64,000 nt of DNA from Argyresthia goedartella (lineage: Eukaryota > Arthropoda > Insecta > Lepidoptera > Argyresthiidae): positions 32,735,674 through 32,799,673 of the forward strand of contig OX463808.1 in NCBI GenBank assembly GCA_949825045.1. The letters run 5' to 3'. Below are positions 32,699-45,500 of the stretch, piece after piece. The translations under genes and the position numbers were made by a program. The number at the start of each line of letters is the position of its first letter. Position 1 is the first letter of the stretch. A model generated the notes under the pieces. It saw nothing but the letters and a program-made list of their open reading frames with translations, made no database searches and was not told the DNA's origin.

Positions 32699-34465
32699 CT
32701 AGCGGGAACCTCCGCGGGATCCGAACCCGCTGAGACCTCCGTCGGCCTCGGAGTAACTCGGCTGCTGATATGCAACCGGCATATCAGACCGTATGTGCAT
32801 CAAGGGGTCCCAACCCGTATAATTGGCCCCTCGCTGTCCCTGCATCCGACCATACCGGACGGTGTACGGTGTGCCCGGTGCGCACCGTGGATGAATAGGG
32901 GAGAGCTGATCCAACCTGGGGCGCTCTAGGAATGGGGGCGACATCCGAATGTTCGCCTCCCTGTTCGCCTCCCAGAGCGACGGGCAGGGTGGCGCAGAAG
33001 GTGGTGGACTCCCAGCCTTCACGCTACTCATAGGTGCCATCTGACACCCGCCCGTAACACGCGGTGAGCCAGCGGCCCGAAGTCCTCGCTGACCGTGGAC
33101 AGCGGCGACCGAACCCCGGCTATCCCGCATGTTACCCCCCGCGCTGCACCCTTCCCCTCGGGGGGGGTCCCGTCCGCGGGTACCCCAGTCACCCCGTTGG
33201 TGACTCCCGTTGCCCGGAGGGGGACTGGGTCCAGCCCTGGTTGGGCCCTGTGGCCGACCAACCTGAGCCCGGCCCTGGTGACCATCCGAAGGGCCTGACC
33301 GATTCAGGCACAACACTATGTGATGCTTGCCACCACAGCACTCACAGGGGGTGGCGCGCGAGCACTCGCTCAGCGTGTGCGGCCCCAAACAACCGAAACA
33401 CAATCGGTGGCGGAAGACTATCTTCCTGCGGGCAGCCACCCCGAGCGCCTTAAATTTGGCGCAACTGGTCACTTCATGACCGGCACTGTCGCAGTGCACA
33501 CAGCCGTCACCCGACGGCGCGGCATTCAAAACGCCAAATTGTTTCGACCTCCCTCCCCCCCGTGGGGGCGGGGGGCGCGGCCCCTCCCGCATCGGCGCGG
33601 GTCGGCGCTGCACACTGGCCTCCGTGTCCAGTGTGTCACATCGCCTACATTCACCATCCAAAAAATCCGTCAATTGGACGAGCGTGGGCAGTTCCGTGCT
33701 ACTGCCCCCAGCTGTTCAAACCGACTTTGTACAGCTGCAGGCAACCGTGACAAAACCATATGTAAAATAATGTATGACCATTGGTCTACCGGAAGACCAA
33801 GGTTCTGAAGGGCCTTAGTGGCCACCAGCACAGGGTTGAGCACCTGTACTCGGATGTCAACATCCCGGGCTAGGGATGCTAAACAGCTTCTCCAGCTGCG
33901 CATCAACCAACCGCCGTTTGTGTTGGTAGCGGTCAAACAATATGGACCTTGCTATCTCATAATTGCCCGCCGTGACCGTTAGGTGACCGACCAACTCCCT
34001 CGGTTCACCCCGCAGAGCCATCAATAGTTGGGCCAACTTGTAGGCGTTGTCCAGGTCGTCCCGACCGTGGACCAAACTATCAAATAAATTGATGAAGGCT
34101 GGCCACTCATCAATTGCCCCACTGAAGGCCGGAATCTCCAGGTGTGGCAGCCGTCCAACAACACCCTTGGGGGGTGGGTCTCCGTTACCCTCCCCACGGT
34201 CATTCCTTCGCGACCGCTTAATTTTCTCCGCGCGACGCTCGATGTCACTCAAGCATTCCATCGCTTGGTCAGCATCCGCGCAGAGCTGTTTCACTGCAGC
34301 CAGCGAGGCTTCATCAGTTAGCCCGAGAGCTTCAGCCTCCGCAGCCAGCCGACACACCTTCCCGACGCGTATCATTGCGTCCTCCACAAGCTTGAGCACG
34401 ACATCATCCATGTCCGGTCGCTCCACATACTTATGAGTATGGGCGAACCATCTCCCGGACACCAT
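32699..34465 (-). pseudogene. BEL/Pao gag, frame-shifted
   Basis: 34465-33857 carries the capsid-like region (LEIPAFSGAIDEWPAFINLF; NYEIARSILFDRYQHKRRLV), DUF1759 in BEL gags. The frame shifts near 33880 and 33670. 33673-32699 then carries three nucleic-acid-binding knuckles (CVHCDSAGHEVTSC, CFGCLGPHTLSEC, CECCGGKHHIVLC) and a Gly/Pro-rich tail. The region is GC-rich, which creates many spurious + strand frames. Confidence 0.8.
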
Positions 34466-34485
34466 GCCGCAGTACCGTCAAGGGT

Positions 34486-35299
34486 GAAGGTGCCATGTTG
34501 ACCGATTTAATATAGTCTAACTGAAACCGAACTAAGTATAGCCAGAGACCAGCACTTGCCCGTCAGCGCTGGGCACAGAAATTAAAACTAAGTTGTCAAA
34601 ACTAAGGCAACCACTAAAACAATTAAATCCTAAAAAATATTTAATATGGTCGCCCTGTGGACATACACCTTGTAACTATACACTCTAAATCAATTAGAGA
34701 ATGCCACCATAAAGCACAATACAAAATAACACACAAAAATGTATTATAAAAAAAAACTATTTTTAATATAGTGTAGGTAGCCGTGAACCTTCTAGAAGTG
34801 GCCTTTCCGAGTTGACCTGCACTTCTACTGAGGTCAGCAAAATCAGCTTAATACCCCTTAAATAGCCTGACCCTGCTCTGTAAATCGAAATAACACTGCA
34901 ATACTATAGGACCCGACTGCAATACTATAGTCCGACCGAATGACTGTTCCTTATGCACACCGAGTAGTTTCCGACTACAATTTTATAATAATTGTTAACT
35001 AAATCGTCAATTATACGTTCACTAACCGAAAATGAACCTAAATTGTGGTATACCGACCACAAGACTCACTCACAAAATGATTGCCGACCAATCTGAGGTA
35101 CCCACCCTCTCCCAGCTACAATGTGGCAAAAAAACAACCCTACAACCGTCCGTGAATCGATTTCCTACTAGGAAACCACGCTCTGCTACCAAACTGATAA
35201 ATTCCACGACTTAACCGACAGGGCGTGGAATCTTGGTAGGGTTGTTTTTCAGTGGAATGTCAAAAGTAGTACTGACCTTGACGCCGTAGACCGGCATTC
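34486..35299 (-). other. BEL/Pao 5' leader
   Basis: Non-coding leader between the 5' LTR and gag. It contains inverted repeats at 35130-35143/35236-35249 (AAAAACAACCCTAC) and 35201-35208/35224-35231 (ATTCCACG), which could fold the leader RNA. No primer-binding site could be assigned with confidence. Confidence 0.6.
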
Positions 35300-35737
35300 G
35301 AAAGCTCAATTCGAGGCAGGAATACGGGATGAGGATCACCAGGGTGGGGGGTGAGGGGAATCGAATCTTACTCTCGTCGCAGCCCGCTGCTGTCGCCGTT
35401 GAACGCGACGAATTGATCACCGAATCACTTCAACCTTTCACAGCACGAAGCACTCACTCCGATGACGTGAAATCTACTTATTTCCCGACGATTGTTCCGT
35501 GATTATTACAATTAACATTCCGACCAGGCCCCGATACCTGTGTTAGACAATTATTACAAATAACATACAGCCAAGGCCCGAATGCCTGACGCCGACATTT
35601 TACCATGTGCCAAAGTTAACCTCTAACTCGTCATTTCGTTTCTATGCAAGTGACAGCTAGCTAGTTCCGTTCCGATCACTCGCGGTCCGTTCGCGCAACA
35701 AAAAAAAAGGTGCGTTCCGAAGCATAAATATTAAACA
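35300..35737 (-). repeat. BEL/Pao 5' LTR
   Basis: Matches 27790-28257 over its length except for a 31-bp deletion at about 35399 and scattered substitutions. On the - strand it starts TGTTTAATATT at 35737. Confidence 0.85.
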
Positions 35738-36884
35738 GATCGTGTGTAATTTGTACAAAATGATATTGTCGACAAATTTTTATTAAAAGGAAATTTATGA
35801 CAAAATTTCCTATACATGAAGATCATGAAGTACACTTGGCTAAAATAATAAAGTATTTTGTCTCCTTGAACTATCAGCGAGACTAAAATTATACTCATGA
35901 GAAAAAATATTTGTATGTTTGTAAACAATAGTGATGTAAATTTTCACTCTATCGATAAAGAATTAAGTATTTGTCGATAAACTTTACTTCATGATGCTGT
36001 TATAGTGGATATTTTGGAATAGTTTTGCATAGATGTTGTTGCTTACAGTCAGAGACAAGACTCTTTACACTTTTTCTTATGATCACATTTTTCATTTTGT
36101 AATTTAAATTAAACATGTGATGAAACTCTATGTAACGCCCGCGCGGAGTTTTATTGAAATTCACGGAGAAGTCGACAATCTCCTTGTCCACGCGGACGCA
36201 TATAAATCGAGCCTAAGTCTCAATCTTCTTGTTCTTTTGTAAATTGTATAACTTTAAATTGATGTTGTTAATTGTAAGTAAAAATTTTAGTATTTATTAA
36301 TTGAAAATTTGTGATGTAAATAATTAAAAAAAAATATTGTCTTATTGTTACGATAAATGTTTTCTCATATGATAAACACAGGTTGCCCCTGACGATAATT
36401 TATCGATATCGATTTAATCAGGAACTACATTTTGCCATCCCTAATTGTACTCGTAATGTTGGTATGACGTATTTTGACTTTTAAATTTTTGCTGTATTGG
36501 TATTGCTAGTTGTGCTAAATAGATTCCATTTCCAAGTAAGGAACTCCCGTCTCTTAAAATGGTAGTGATTATATTCTCTTTGCTACTGTCTACGATATTG
36601 ACATGATAAGTCTACGTCTCGACTGAGATTAAATTCTTCAAAAACTATAATTCGTACTAACGCGAGCATATACTCGTTGTTATGATAAAAGCTAACGAAG
36701 CTTTATGCCAGAGTTATGTCTCTTTTTATTGGAGCCGTAACATGTCAATAGAATTATACTTATAATCCTATGAGTCCTCTAAACACTAACTTATATTTGA
36801 CTCCGTTCCCCCACGTCCAGTTTCAAATATTTGTAACAAAGACTTTTTAGACATTCCAGCGATTGTATCATTGATTTTACAGGT

Positions 36885-37045
36885 GACTTCTTATTAGCTG
36901 ACTATGTTTTGGGGAATGATAGTAACCATCATTATGAACAACTTTCCCAAAAGAAGATACGGTCGCAAATGAATGAAATGTTCACTTATCTCCAGTACAA
37001 TGACCCGATCAGCTGATTACAGCCAGTACCGCATTATCCAGTAGG
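36885..37045. repeat. Dispersed repeat shared with 6100-6240
   Basis: TTAGCTGACTATGTTTTGGG, AACAACTTTCCCAAA and CCCGATCAGCTGATT occur in the same order and orientation as at 6100-6240. The family is unknown. Confidence 0.5.
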
Positions 37046-40000
37046 CAGAGTAGGGGCCCCGCATCGGCTGGGGCCCCGTGCACCGACGAAAAGTAAATGT
37101 TTTCTTATCAAAACATTTGGATTTTCTTTTGTTTTTTTTATCAAAACATTTTGGATTAGATTTGAATGATTTTTTTAAACGAAAAACATCCGTTCATTCG
37201 TATGTTTGCCAGCTATTTATGAACATCCCTTAATAGCAGCTAATTTATTTTTATTTAATTTGGTTTCTCATGACTTAACCATAAATAAGAGCCATATATA
37301 ATTTACGGGTCTGCGCCGCCCTTCATAGCAGGTCTTATTTATAAGTGACTCTGGTTATAAGTGGCTTCCGCCGCTCCTCGTAGGAGGTCAGGTGGTTTTT
37401 TCTCGACTTGCTAACCTCAAATATCCTCTGACTCTCACGTTTTTTTAAATTAGTAGGATATAAAAGGGCGCCACATGCATGACCATCTTGTAATAAAATT
37501 ACCAATTATTTCTGTTATACCTATAGAAGTCATGTCAATATCTTTTGATAAAGGAGACCATAGGGGGTTTGTAGGAATTTTCAAACTTGTAAGGGGTCGC
37601 GTACGTACCCACAGTCCTCGTACCGTAGAAAGATTGAAAAACACTGATCAAAATTACAAAATCATAATTCAAAATTCTTTATTTTCTGTATATATTAACA
37701 TATGTTTAGAAAATCATAGATCATATCAATATGTTATCATTTATCATTTATCTTTAAAAAAGGTACCCTATGGTACCTTTTTTAAATTTCCTAAGACCTA
37801 CTTGCACTTAACAAGCCGATGAGGTGCAGGGCACCAACTGGTTATTGTGTCATAAACTGTATTTCAGGAAGTAAGAAAAGGGGGCCCAGAGATTTGGCTA
37901 CGGGCTTTGGCTAGTAGTAGGCGGGCCCATCCGCCCCTTATTACATGTTTACTATGGGAGACCCAAAAATATTTTATCGAATGACACTATTATAGGTTTC
38001 TAGGGGAAACATGTTCGTTATTTCATCCCAAAATTTGGTCAACTAAATGAATGTCACCTTGTATTTGTTTGATAAGCGGCAGATTTTCCCATTCTCAGAT
38101 AACGGTAAACTGACTATTTCTCTGACGAATTTGACAGAATTGTACCTGTGTTATTACTAAAGTTTTCTGACTGTTGATCTGGGGGTGGGACAATCGCCCC
38201 TAGAGCAACTAAAAACTGGCAGACCTACGCATATACAGTGATGAACATACAATTAAATACACCTTGTTTCACCATACTTACCAATGCATTTCACGTCTAG
38301 CACGTACTTACGATTACCATCGGCCATACGAAAGCACTTACAGTGGTAATAACTTAATTTATATTCAAAAGACATCACAGATCGACATGGAGGCTTAAAG
38401 GGCAATCGACTGAGACCTTGATATTCAGCGACCACTGTTTAAGTGGGTGTTATTTAATGTCTGCTCATTTTTATGGGACCCATGGTGGCATGGCATTGGG
38501 AAAGGAACATCTGAGCAACAAACACTTTGACGAAAGGAGCTATTTCATGTGTTTCTAAATTCTTGCTCTAGGAGTATGAGTTGATGTGCATTGAATGTTT
38601 TTATTTTAGTTCGTTCAGAGTTGAAAATAAGATCTAGAGTTCAAAAAACGCAGAGGTTCTTGACACTAGAAAATAGTAAGTGTACGCATTAAAGTGATTA
38701 GTGGGGTAGGCGCGGCGAATTAGCTAAGTACTTAACTGTTTTATGATCAAACAAACATATTAATTACTAAAGCTATTGGTTGGTGTAGGCCCTCTAAGTA
38801 TAGTCTGGGTGATATTGCTATAAGAAAGTAGTATCTAAATTTTCCCCCTTATTTAGGGATGACCTTTGGGCCCTATTTACGTGATGGACTATCATCAAAT
38901 TAAAGTGAACGTCAGATTCTTGAAATCATAGTTTATGAAAGGACTTAAATTTGAATGGAAATAAACAGTCCTGACATATACAACTACTAAAAAGACAATA
39001 CTGAGGCAAAGACTGTAACCTGTACCTCAGCGTGTACGCGAGAGATCAGAAACTGTCTAGGAAATTTCGTGAGAAACTCGCTTTTTTAATGGTTGGTTAG
39101 TAAATAAAGTATATATTCGGATAAAAGAAGTACATAGGTAGGTATATCATCATCATGCATCCTAAAATGTTTTATTATTAAAAAGCTTGGTTACATAAAT
39201 ATATATATATACTCGTAAATCATTCACATGCTTACCACATCCACTTTCACTTCGATCATTTTCATTGCTAATTCCGAAAACTATCATACAAAACTAAATA
39301 GCTATATTAGTCTCATCACACCGTCATCACCCTTTTCAATCACTCTAAACTGGACAACTGCCGCTTCAACTACAAGAAAAGTTTTTAAGTTTGTAAGTTG
39401 AAAAGCGGTGAGTATTTTGCAGAACGTGCGGCCAGCACGCAAGTGGCTGGGCTACTGCAAGCAGTTAATATAGGAGTAGTACTGGCAAAGTAACAAAGAA
39501 GGTTGTAATTTTTCCGGGTGTCAGTTGGTATTCTGATTAAATTTTCTATTGGTTGAGGAGTAATTAACTGTGCAGCTGGGCCAAGAACGAGTCAGCAAGT
39601 TAGTCTTACGACCCTAATAATTACTTATAGATAAACACCAGTATTTTGTAGGGTATCTAACCTATATACTTACGTAAAGTTATGAGTTATTTATTGCTTT
39701 CAAAACATCAATACCAGGGCGTTATTATATTACCTACTCTATCTACTAACTTAACCCAATTTATTATTTTCAAAACACCCATATTATCGTGTGGACGACG
39801 TCATTATTCTCCTCAATGGTTTCTGTGGATACAATAACTTTCACAGTCTGGAATCTGAATCTTTTGAGAAATATCAACGATTACGTTCTAGGTAATTGTT
39901 TACTTACCTTTCTCCAAAATTGCATCCTGCTTGTCACCATTCCTGCAGCTTAATTAAACCCACAATAATTAATCTGTCTGTATTCAACAGGTAACCTCCA

Positions 40001-41105
40001 TTTTTACCCGAACCCAAAACAAGCAGAAATCAGAAACCGATGCCTATCACCCTGACAATTTTATTACGCTAAACGATTTATTGCTCGAACAAATGAAAAA
40101 TACTAACTCTCCGTATAAACAAGGTTTATTTACGTAACATCTTAATTTAGTCGGATAGTAATGTATTGGGCGGCCGTAGTTGGGCGGGCGGGAAGTAAAT
40201 ATTTGCTATGACAACCATTATCCAAACACAGTCCTTTATCCATACATACTTATAGGTATAGTGCATTATCTTGTGTCAGTTTTAAAACAAGCCATCAGTT
40301 TTTTCGCAGTTTGCTGTTCTGGGGGTTTTCCACTATTTGACGGCTTAAATTAAATTATGTCCGTTTCTCCTGTTTTATAAAGAGTTCATTCGTTCAATTT
40401 TCGTTCTCAGCGTTACTCACGTAAACTACGTGTTAACGTCGTCGAAAACGAATAAGAGCTCCATTATTATTGGCATTTAGACTCAAATTGGATTAATTGA
40501 CAGTGCGATAAAAGTCCTTTATGATTCATTCGGACCGCAGCACAAGATTTTCCAAAAATCAATATGTTACGTTTAGCTTCCGGAAAATCAAAGTTATCCG
40601 ACCTTTCATTAACGGAAATTCGTTAATACGTTATTCAACTACTTGTAAAATATGATAAGTACTTACTTAAATATTAAACAAATTTATATTTTGTAGTGGT
40701 TGATAATTACTGTGACTTAGAAAAACAGTAAATCTAAACAAACAATCATAAATTGACCTCTACCATATGTCGGTAAAACAGTGCATTTCCGTCTGTCAGT
40801 CAATTACAGCACCTCATGCCAACAAACGTCAAAATGACAGATTTAACGTTTTGACATTCTAAACCTGTGTTACCAGTAGGGTGCGATTAAACTTGCACCA
40901 AGTATTGAAAAAAACAGTTGCCAAAATTCCTAGTGCAAAGAATACTAGACATATACAAACTCCTTGTGCAAATAACTGCTCGAGATTTGATACGTCGATA
41001 TTTTCGATAAGCATTAGAATAAAAACTGTTTAGTGTTCTTTGCTGTCATTAATATATTGGCGCTATTTTGAATACTGTAAGTTGTACGAACACAAAGTTT
41101 AGTGT

Positions 41106-41230
41106 AACTTATTAAATCGATTGAAAATGCATTTAAGTGATGCAGAAGATGGGTTAACACCTGTGCTGAGTTCATGAAAGAGATGGTCACCGATATAGTA
41201 GAAAACTTGCTACCCAACAAATCACGGCTG
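41106..41230 (+). pseudogene. Possible tyrosine-recombinase (Crypton-like) fragment
   Basis: One frame reads EMVTDIVENLLPNKSRLVY and, after a shift, VYDEFCK. The pattern ENLLP-KSR-VY--AY--F resembles the N-terminal helical part of insect Crypton-like tyrosine recombinases. Stops surround it and no catalytic part was found. The call rests on a short resemblance only. Confidence 0.25.
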
Positions 41231-41625
41231 GTTTACATCAGTCTACGATGAGTTTTGCAAATAGAAAAATGAAAATCAAGCTTGTGGCCATCGACAACAA
41301 CTAAACATCGCTTCACAAGTTGACGATCCTAATAATAATAATAAGAAAATTACTGTGTAGAACCGTACAGGTCAAGCCAAGAAGCTCAAGGACGTATTCA
41401 CGACATGTCATCACGCCTATGTTAGAATAGGCCTCTGTATCGCACCCTCTCTTTCTGACACAAGCGTTTTGACGTATCGTACTTGAGCTTATTGGTTGTT
41501 TGAACCTATATGGTTCTACCATGTTCTAATATGGTATTATGTATCATGCCTTCCCGCTTCCCGGTACCCGCCGCGTCGTCCCAGGGGGGGGGGGGACCAA
41601 ATCGGCCTCCACACTTATGAGTGCC

Positions 41626-41661
41626 CACGTCGTCTCAGGGCTATGGCCCTGAGACGACGTG
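41626..41661. repeat. GC-rich hairpin, 16-bp stem
   Basis: ACGTCGTCTCAGGGC (41627-41641) and its exact complement (41646-41660) flank a TATG loop, with one more pair outside. It lies in a GC-rich patch (41530-41760) that starts with a run of G and carries no recognisable gene. Confidence 0.75.
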
Positions 41662-41991
41662 CGCTGCCATCGGATACCCGAGGCAGACGTGCTAAAGCGC
41701 CAGCGAGCGCTTGGGCCCGCGCGACAACCGACTCCTTATGCGATTCTGAGTGGAAAGAAGTACCAACCGTAAATACCACGTTATCGTTTTCCGCTAAAAT
41801 CTTGTATAATTTTTTTAACCCTAAATTGAACTGAAGGATTTTACATCCCACCAGATTTTCAACCTTAAGGCTTGGTAATAAATGCGAAAACCAATTAAAA
41901 ACTCTGTAAGCTCATGCCCAATAAAGGTTTAACACAAGTTTCATAAAAAATATTAGTCAGGCGTTATATGTATGCGAAATGGATATCACAT

Positions 41992-42246
41992 TGTACGGCT
42001 TCGGGCCGTGCACTCTTGATATTGATTGATATGATAAATGATAGAATCGATATGTTTAAAAGTCTTGTATTGATTAAGAACAATTAGTTAACACACGAAT
42101 AATTATGATAGAATGATATTGATATGAGCCACACGGTGTGCTTGCTGTCCGTACGTGAACTGGTAATAATGATTGATAGGTAAAGCAGGCAACCCGTGTG
42201 ACCTCAATTACTTACAACTAATGCTACGGTGGCAGTACACCGTACA
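41992..42246 (-). repeat. BEL/Pao 3' LTR
   Basis: The + strand copy runs from TGTACGGCTTCGGGCC to GTACACCGTACA. It carries TG/CA ends and is preceded by the target duplication CACAT. Confidence 0.95.
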
Positions 42247-42514
42247 TGCTCCCGAGGGCAGAAAAGGAATAATAACACTTCAAAGAAAATTACTCGATTA
42301 CTACTCTAAAAATGATATAATGCTAATGTTCCTATAATACCTATTAGCTTGATGTAGGTATGCAACTTGATATAAAGCTTGCTAAGAAATGATTTTATAT
42401 TAGGTACAAACTAAGTTCATTTAAAACTAATCTCTACCTAAACATGAAATGTAAACTTATGTAAAATTATGATATAAAAACAATTTAACCAATGCTGGGT
42501 AGATACTTATACTA

Positions 42515-45500
42515 CTAAAGTCTCATTGATAATGATTTTTTATAAGATCTAGTGAAAGTCGGTGACGACGCTTTGTCTGTTTTACTAGCACTCATTGGTT
42601 TTTTAACACAACTTTTCATCTCAATTTGCTCACTGATTTGTTTCTTAATATGCCTATCGGACTCATTAACACTGACACTCGCGCACTTTTCACACACACT
42701 GCTCACACTGCTGGGCCCCGGGGCGGGGCGGGTGGCGGGGGCGGCGGACTGAGCACCGAGTCGAGACTCGGGCGCCGCCGCCTCCTCTGCGCCTGCGCGA
42801 GGTCCTTGCCGGGGCCGACGTCGCTGCTGCTGCAGTCGTCTCCAACACAGCACTGCTACTACAGCGCATACGATACACACCAACACATAAATTGCTATAT
42901 AGTGGTGTACTTCATGATAAGAAATTCTGCTTGATAGTTCTGAGTTATCCTTTATCATCTTGATATTGTCTTTAATATCCTGTAACTCCTGAATCGGTCG
43001 GCTATCCTCTGTTTCTTCTGCACTTAAATGGGTTGATATTGGTACGTTGATAATGTTGTTAATGGGTGATATTTGTGGGATCAACAAATTTACTTCAGCG
43101 TCTAATCTGCTGTAGTCCTGCTTATGGCCATGTAAAATGACCTCATTGGTTTTGATTATGCATCCTTGATCAATGCTAATGATCCCAGTAGCTGTCAGCT
43201 GTTGCGCAGACACTTGATCGCCGCACATGACTCTCAGCTGACATATATCACAGCAGAAATAAAGGTACTGATTCAGCTTATTCATTTCGACCCACTTATT
43301 AGAGCACGGGCTTGAAACGGTTTGACATGAATTTGAGAGCTGCTCTGCTACGCATAAATCTTGATCTTTATTCATTTGGCGAATCGGCTTCCTGCTCCGA
43401 CATAAATAGGTATCTCTAAATGCTTGATGTAGACATTCCTTGACATCTACTTCCGAGATTGATAAGTAGGCGTCTTTCTTTAAATTAATTGCTAGGTATT
43501 CTGATATTGGTATGACGTTGACCATTTGTTGTTTAATTTTCTGTGGGACTGATATGCTTTTGAATATTTCGTAGGTATCTCTGTTTAGTAATGGGATTTT
43601 TATTTCCATTATGAGATACTTTTCCATCATTTTGGTTTTGACTGAGAGAAGCTGATATATTTGTCTCAAGTCTTGATTCTCTCCAGCGGGCAACGTCATG
43701 TCTGATGATAAGTGGCCAGATATAATTGTCAACTGTTGATGAAGATGATCTGGCGGCAATAGATGAATGATAGTTTTCCCCTTGTAAACATTTGTGGTAA
43801 TGTCCAACAATTGTTCTTGAATGGCTTTTAGATTTGATAAGAAGTGGTTTGCTATAGAGAGCGATAGCCATAGCTCTTGGCTTCGCTCGACATTTTGGAG
43901 TTCTATATCCATTTTGCCTAATTTATTATTGATTTGATTTAAATGCTTATTGATCTGCTTGTGTTGCTTCTCCATTACTTGTCCTAAGCGACTCAAAACG
44001 CTATATTCTGCTTCGATAACCGATGTTTGATTCTTCCACATTGCTAATAAATGATTTTGATTATTTCGAATTAATTCTATGTCTTGCTGATATTGTTGGG
44101 CGAACCGGTCATCCAATACTCCGAACAGTGTATTTGTTAGATACCCGACACCATTGATAAGCCCGCGTCGCTGTCTAGGTAGCGACGCGCGCGTGCCGGC
44201 GCCGCCGGAGTGCTGCGTCAGGAGAAGTTCATTGTAGTATTGCAGTTCGGAGAATCCGTGTAGTAGTTGGAGTATTACTACGTCATAGCGGGAATCCCTG
44301 TCTGCTTGATATAGTGCACATGCTTGCTTCAAATGATCTTGGTAGGCACTCAATGCTTTAATGCCTTCCCAATACGGTTGTAAATCGTAGTACATGATGA
44401 TTTTCCAGTCTTCTGTAATAAGTTGCATGTTCGAAACCTTGTCCAAATAAAGTCCTTGTTGATTTCTTAATTTGGTGACATTAGTCATGCACTGTGAACT
44501 TGATATCAGTGTCATAAACGTCATTAATGCCATTGCCAATGAAACGAAACTATACCCCTTTTGTTGCTTGATAGGTTTGTTTTGAAATGTGACACAGTTG
44601 GTTGTTTCGTTGATGGTGGTGGGTTGCGATACTTGATTTGATTCGCTACCATCAGAGTCTTTGCCTGTTGGCAGTACCGACAACTTGATAATCGGCCGCT
44701 TCATGTACCCATTCTTGGTTTTTAACGTGACGACTCTCACCAACGAATCCTTTCCACTATGTAACTCGACGACGCGCCCCATAGCCCACTTTCCGGTAGG
44801 TACATTGTCGTCGTGAATCAACACCACATCGCCGATCTTGATGTTGGCTTGTGGGTTCATCCATTTGCTTCTTGCAGACAACTGCGCAAGATATTCGCTC
44901 TTCCAACGCTTCCACAGATCTTGGAATACCTTTTGTGCTAGTTGCCATCTTGTCCGTTTATCTCGCTCTGTTTCAAATATTGATAATGTTGGCCCACCAG
45001 TTAGGAAATGTGCCGGGGTCAAATATTCAAGGTCGTCCGGATTTTCTGATAATGGACATAGAGGCCTTGAATTTAAGCACGCCTCCACTTCTGCTAGTAC
45101 CGTTGATAATTCTTCATAGGTCAAAACTTGCTCTCCTATGACTCTTCTTAAATGATGTTTGAGGCTTTTCACTCCAGCCTCCATTAGACCGTTTGCTGAT
45201 GGCCATGCAGGAGCAGTAAAATGCCATTGAATCTCCATTTCAGTGACTTCCTTAAAAAAATCTTGATTATATATCTGCTTTAACTCCTCATATTCTTGCT
45301 GGAGGATTCTGTTGCTATGAGTGAAGTTGGTCCCGTTGTCGCTGTATAAGTGGGATACTTTTCCTCTGCGCGCCGTCAGTCTTTTCAGGGCTGCCAGGAA
45401 TGCTGATGCAGTCAGGTCGGATACCAATTCCAAATGAACGGCCTTGGTTGCCATACATACGAATACTGCAACGTATCCTTTCGTTGTCCTGATCGATCGG

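Larger units (their letters stand above)
27790..35737 (-). mobile_element. BEL/Pao LTR retrotransposon, decayed, with nested LINE
   Basis: Two direct repeats, 27790-28257 and 35300-35737, are its LTRs. On the - strand they begin TGTTTAATATT. They differ by roughly nine substitutions and a 31-bp deletion in the right copy, so the insertion is not recent. The interior encodes gag, an aspartic protease, reverse transcriptase, RNase H and integrase in BEL order, broken by shifts, one in-frame stop and a deletion. A 5'-truncated LINE interrupts the polymerase at about 30525-31125. No envelope segment and no clear target duplication were found. Confidence 0.9.
35738..41985. other. AT-rich intergenic stretch without recognisable genes
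   Basis: No open frame here resembles a known protein family. It contains a dispersed repeat copy (36885-37045), a hairpin at 37753-37786 (TTTAAAAAAGGTACC arms, loop CTAT), a short fragment resembling a tyrosine recombinase (about 41106-41230) and a GC-rich patch with a hairpin (41530-41760). The rest shows no structure to me. Confidence 0.5.

Noticed and set aside
32163..34436. Numerous + strand frames across the GC-rich BEL/Pao gag and protease
   Set aside because: They oppose a clear - strand gag/protease and show no family resemblance.
27790..35737. A target-site duplication for the older BEL/Pao element
   Set aside because: The flanks (TTTAGAA and GATCGTG) do not match, and the outer end of one LTR is uncertain.
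41496..41851. Arg-rich frames on both strands
   Set aside because: Driven by the GC-rich hairpin patch; no family recognised.
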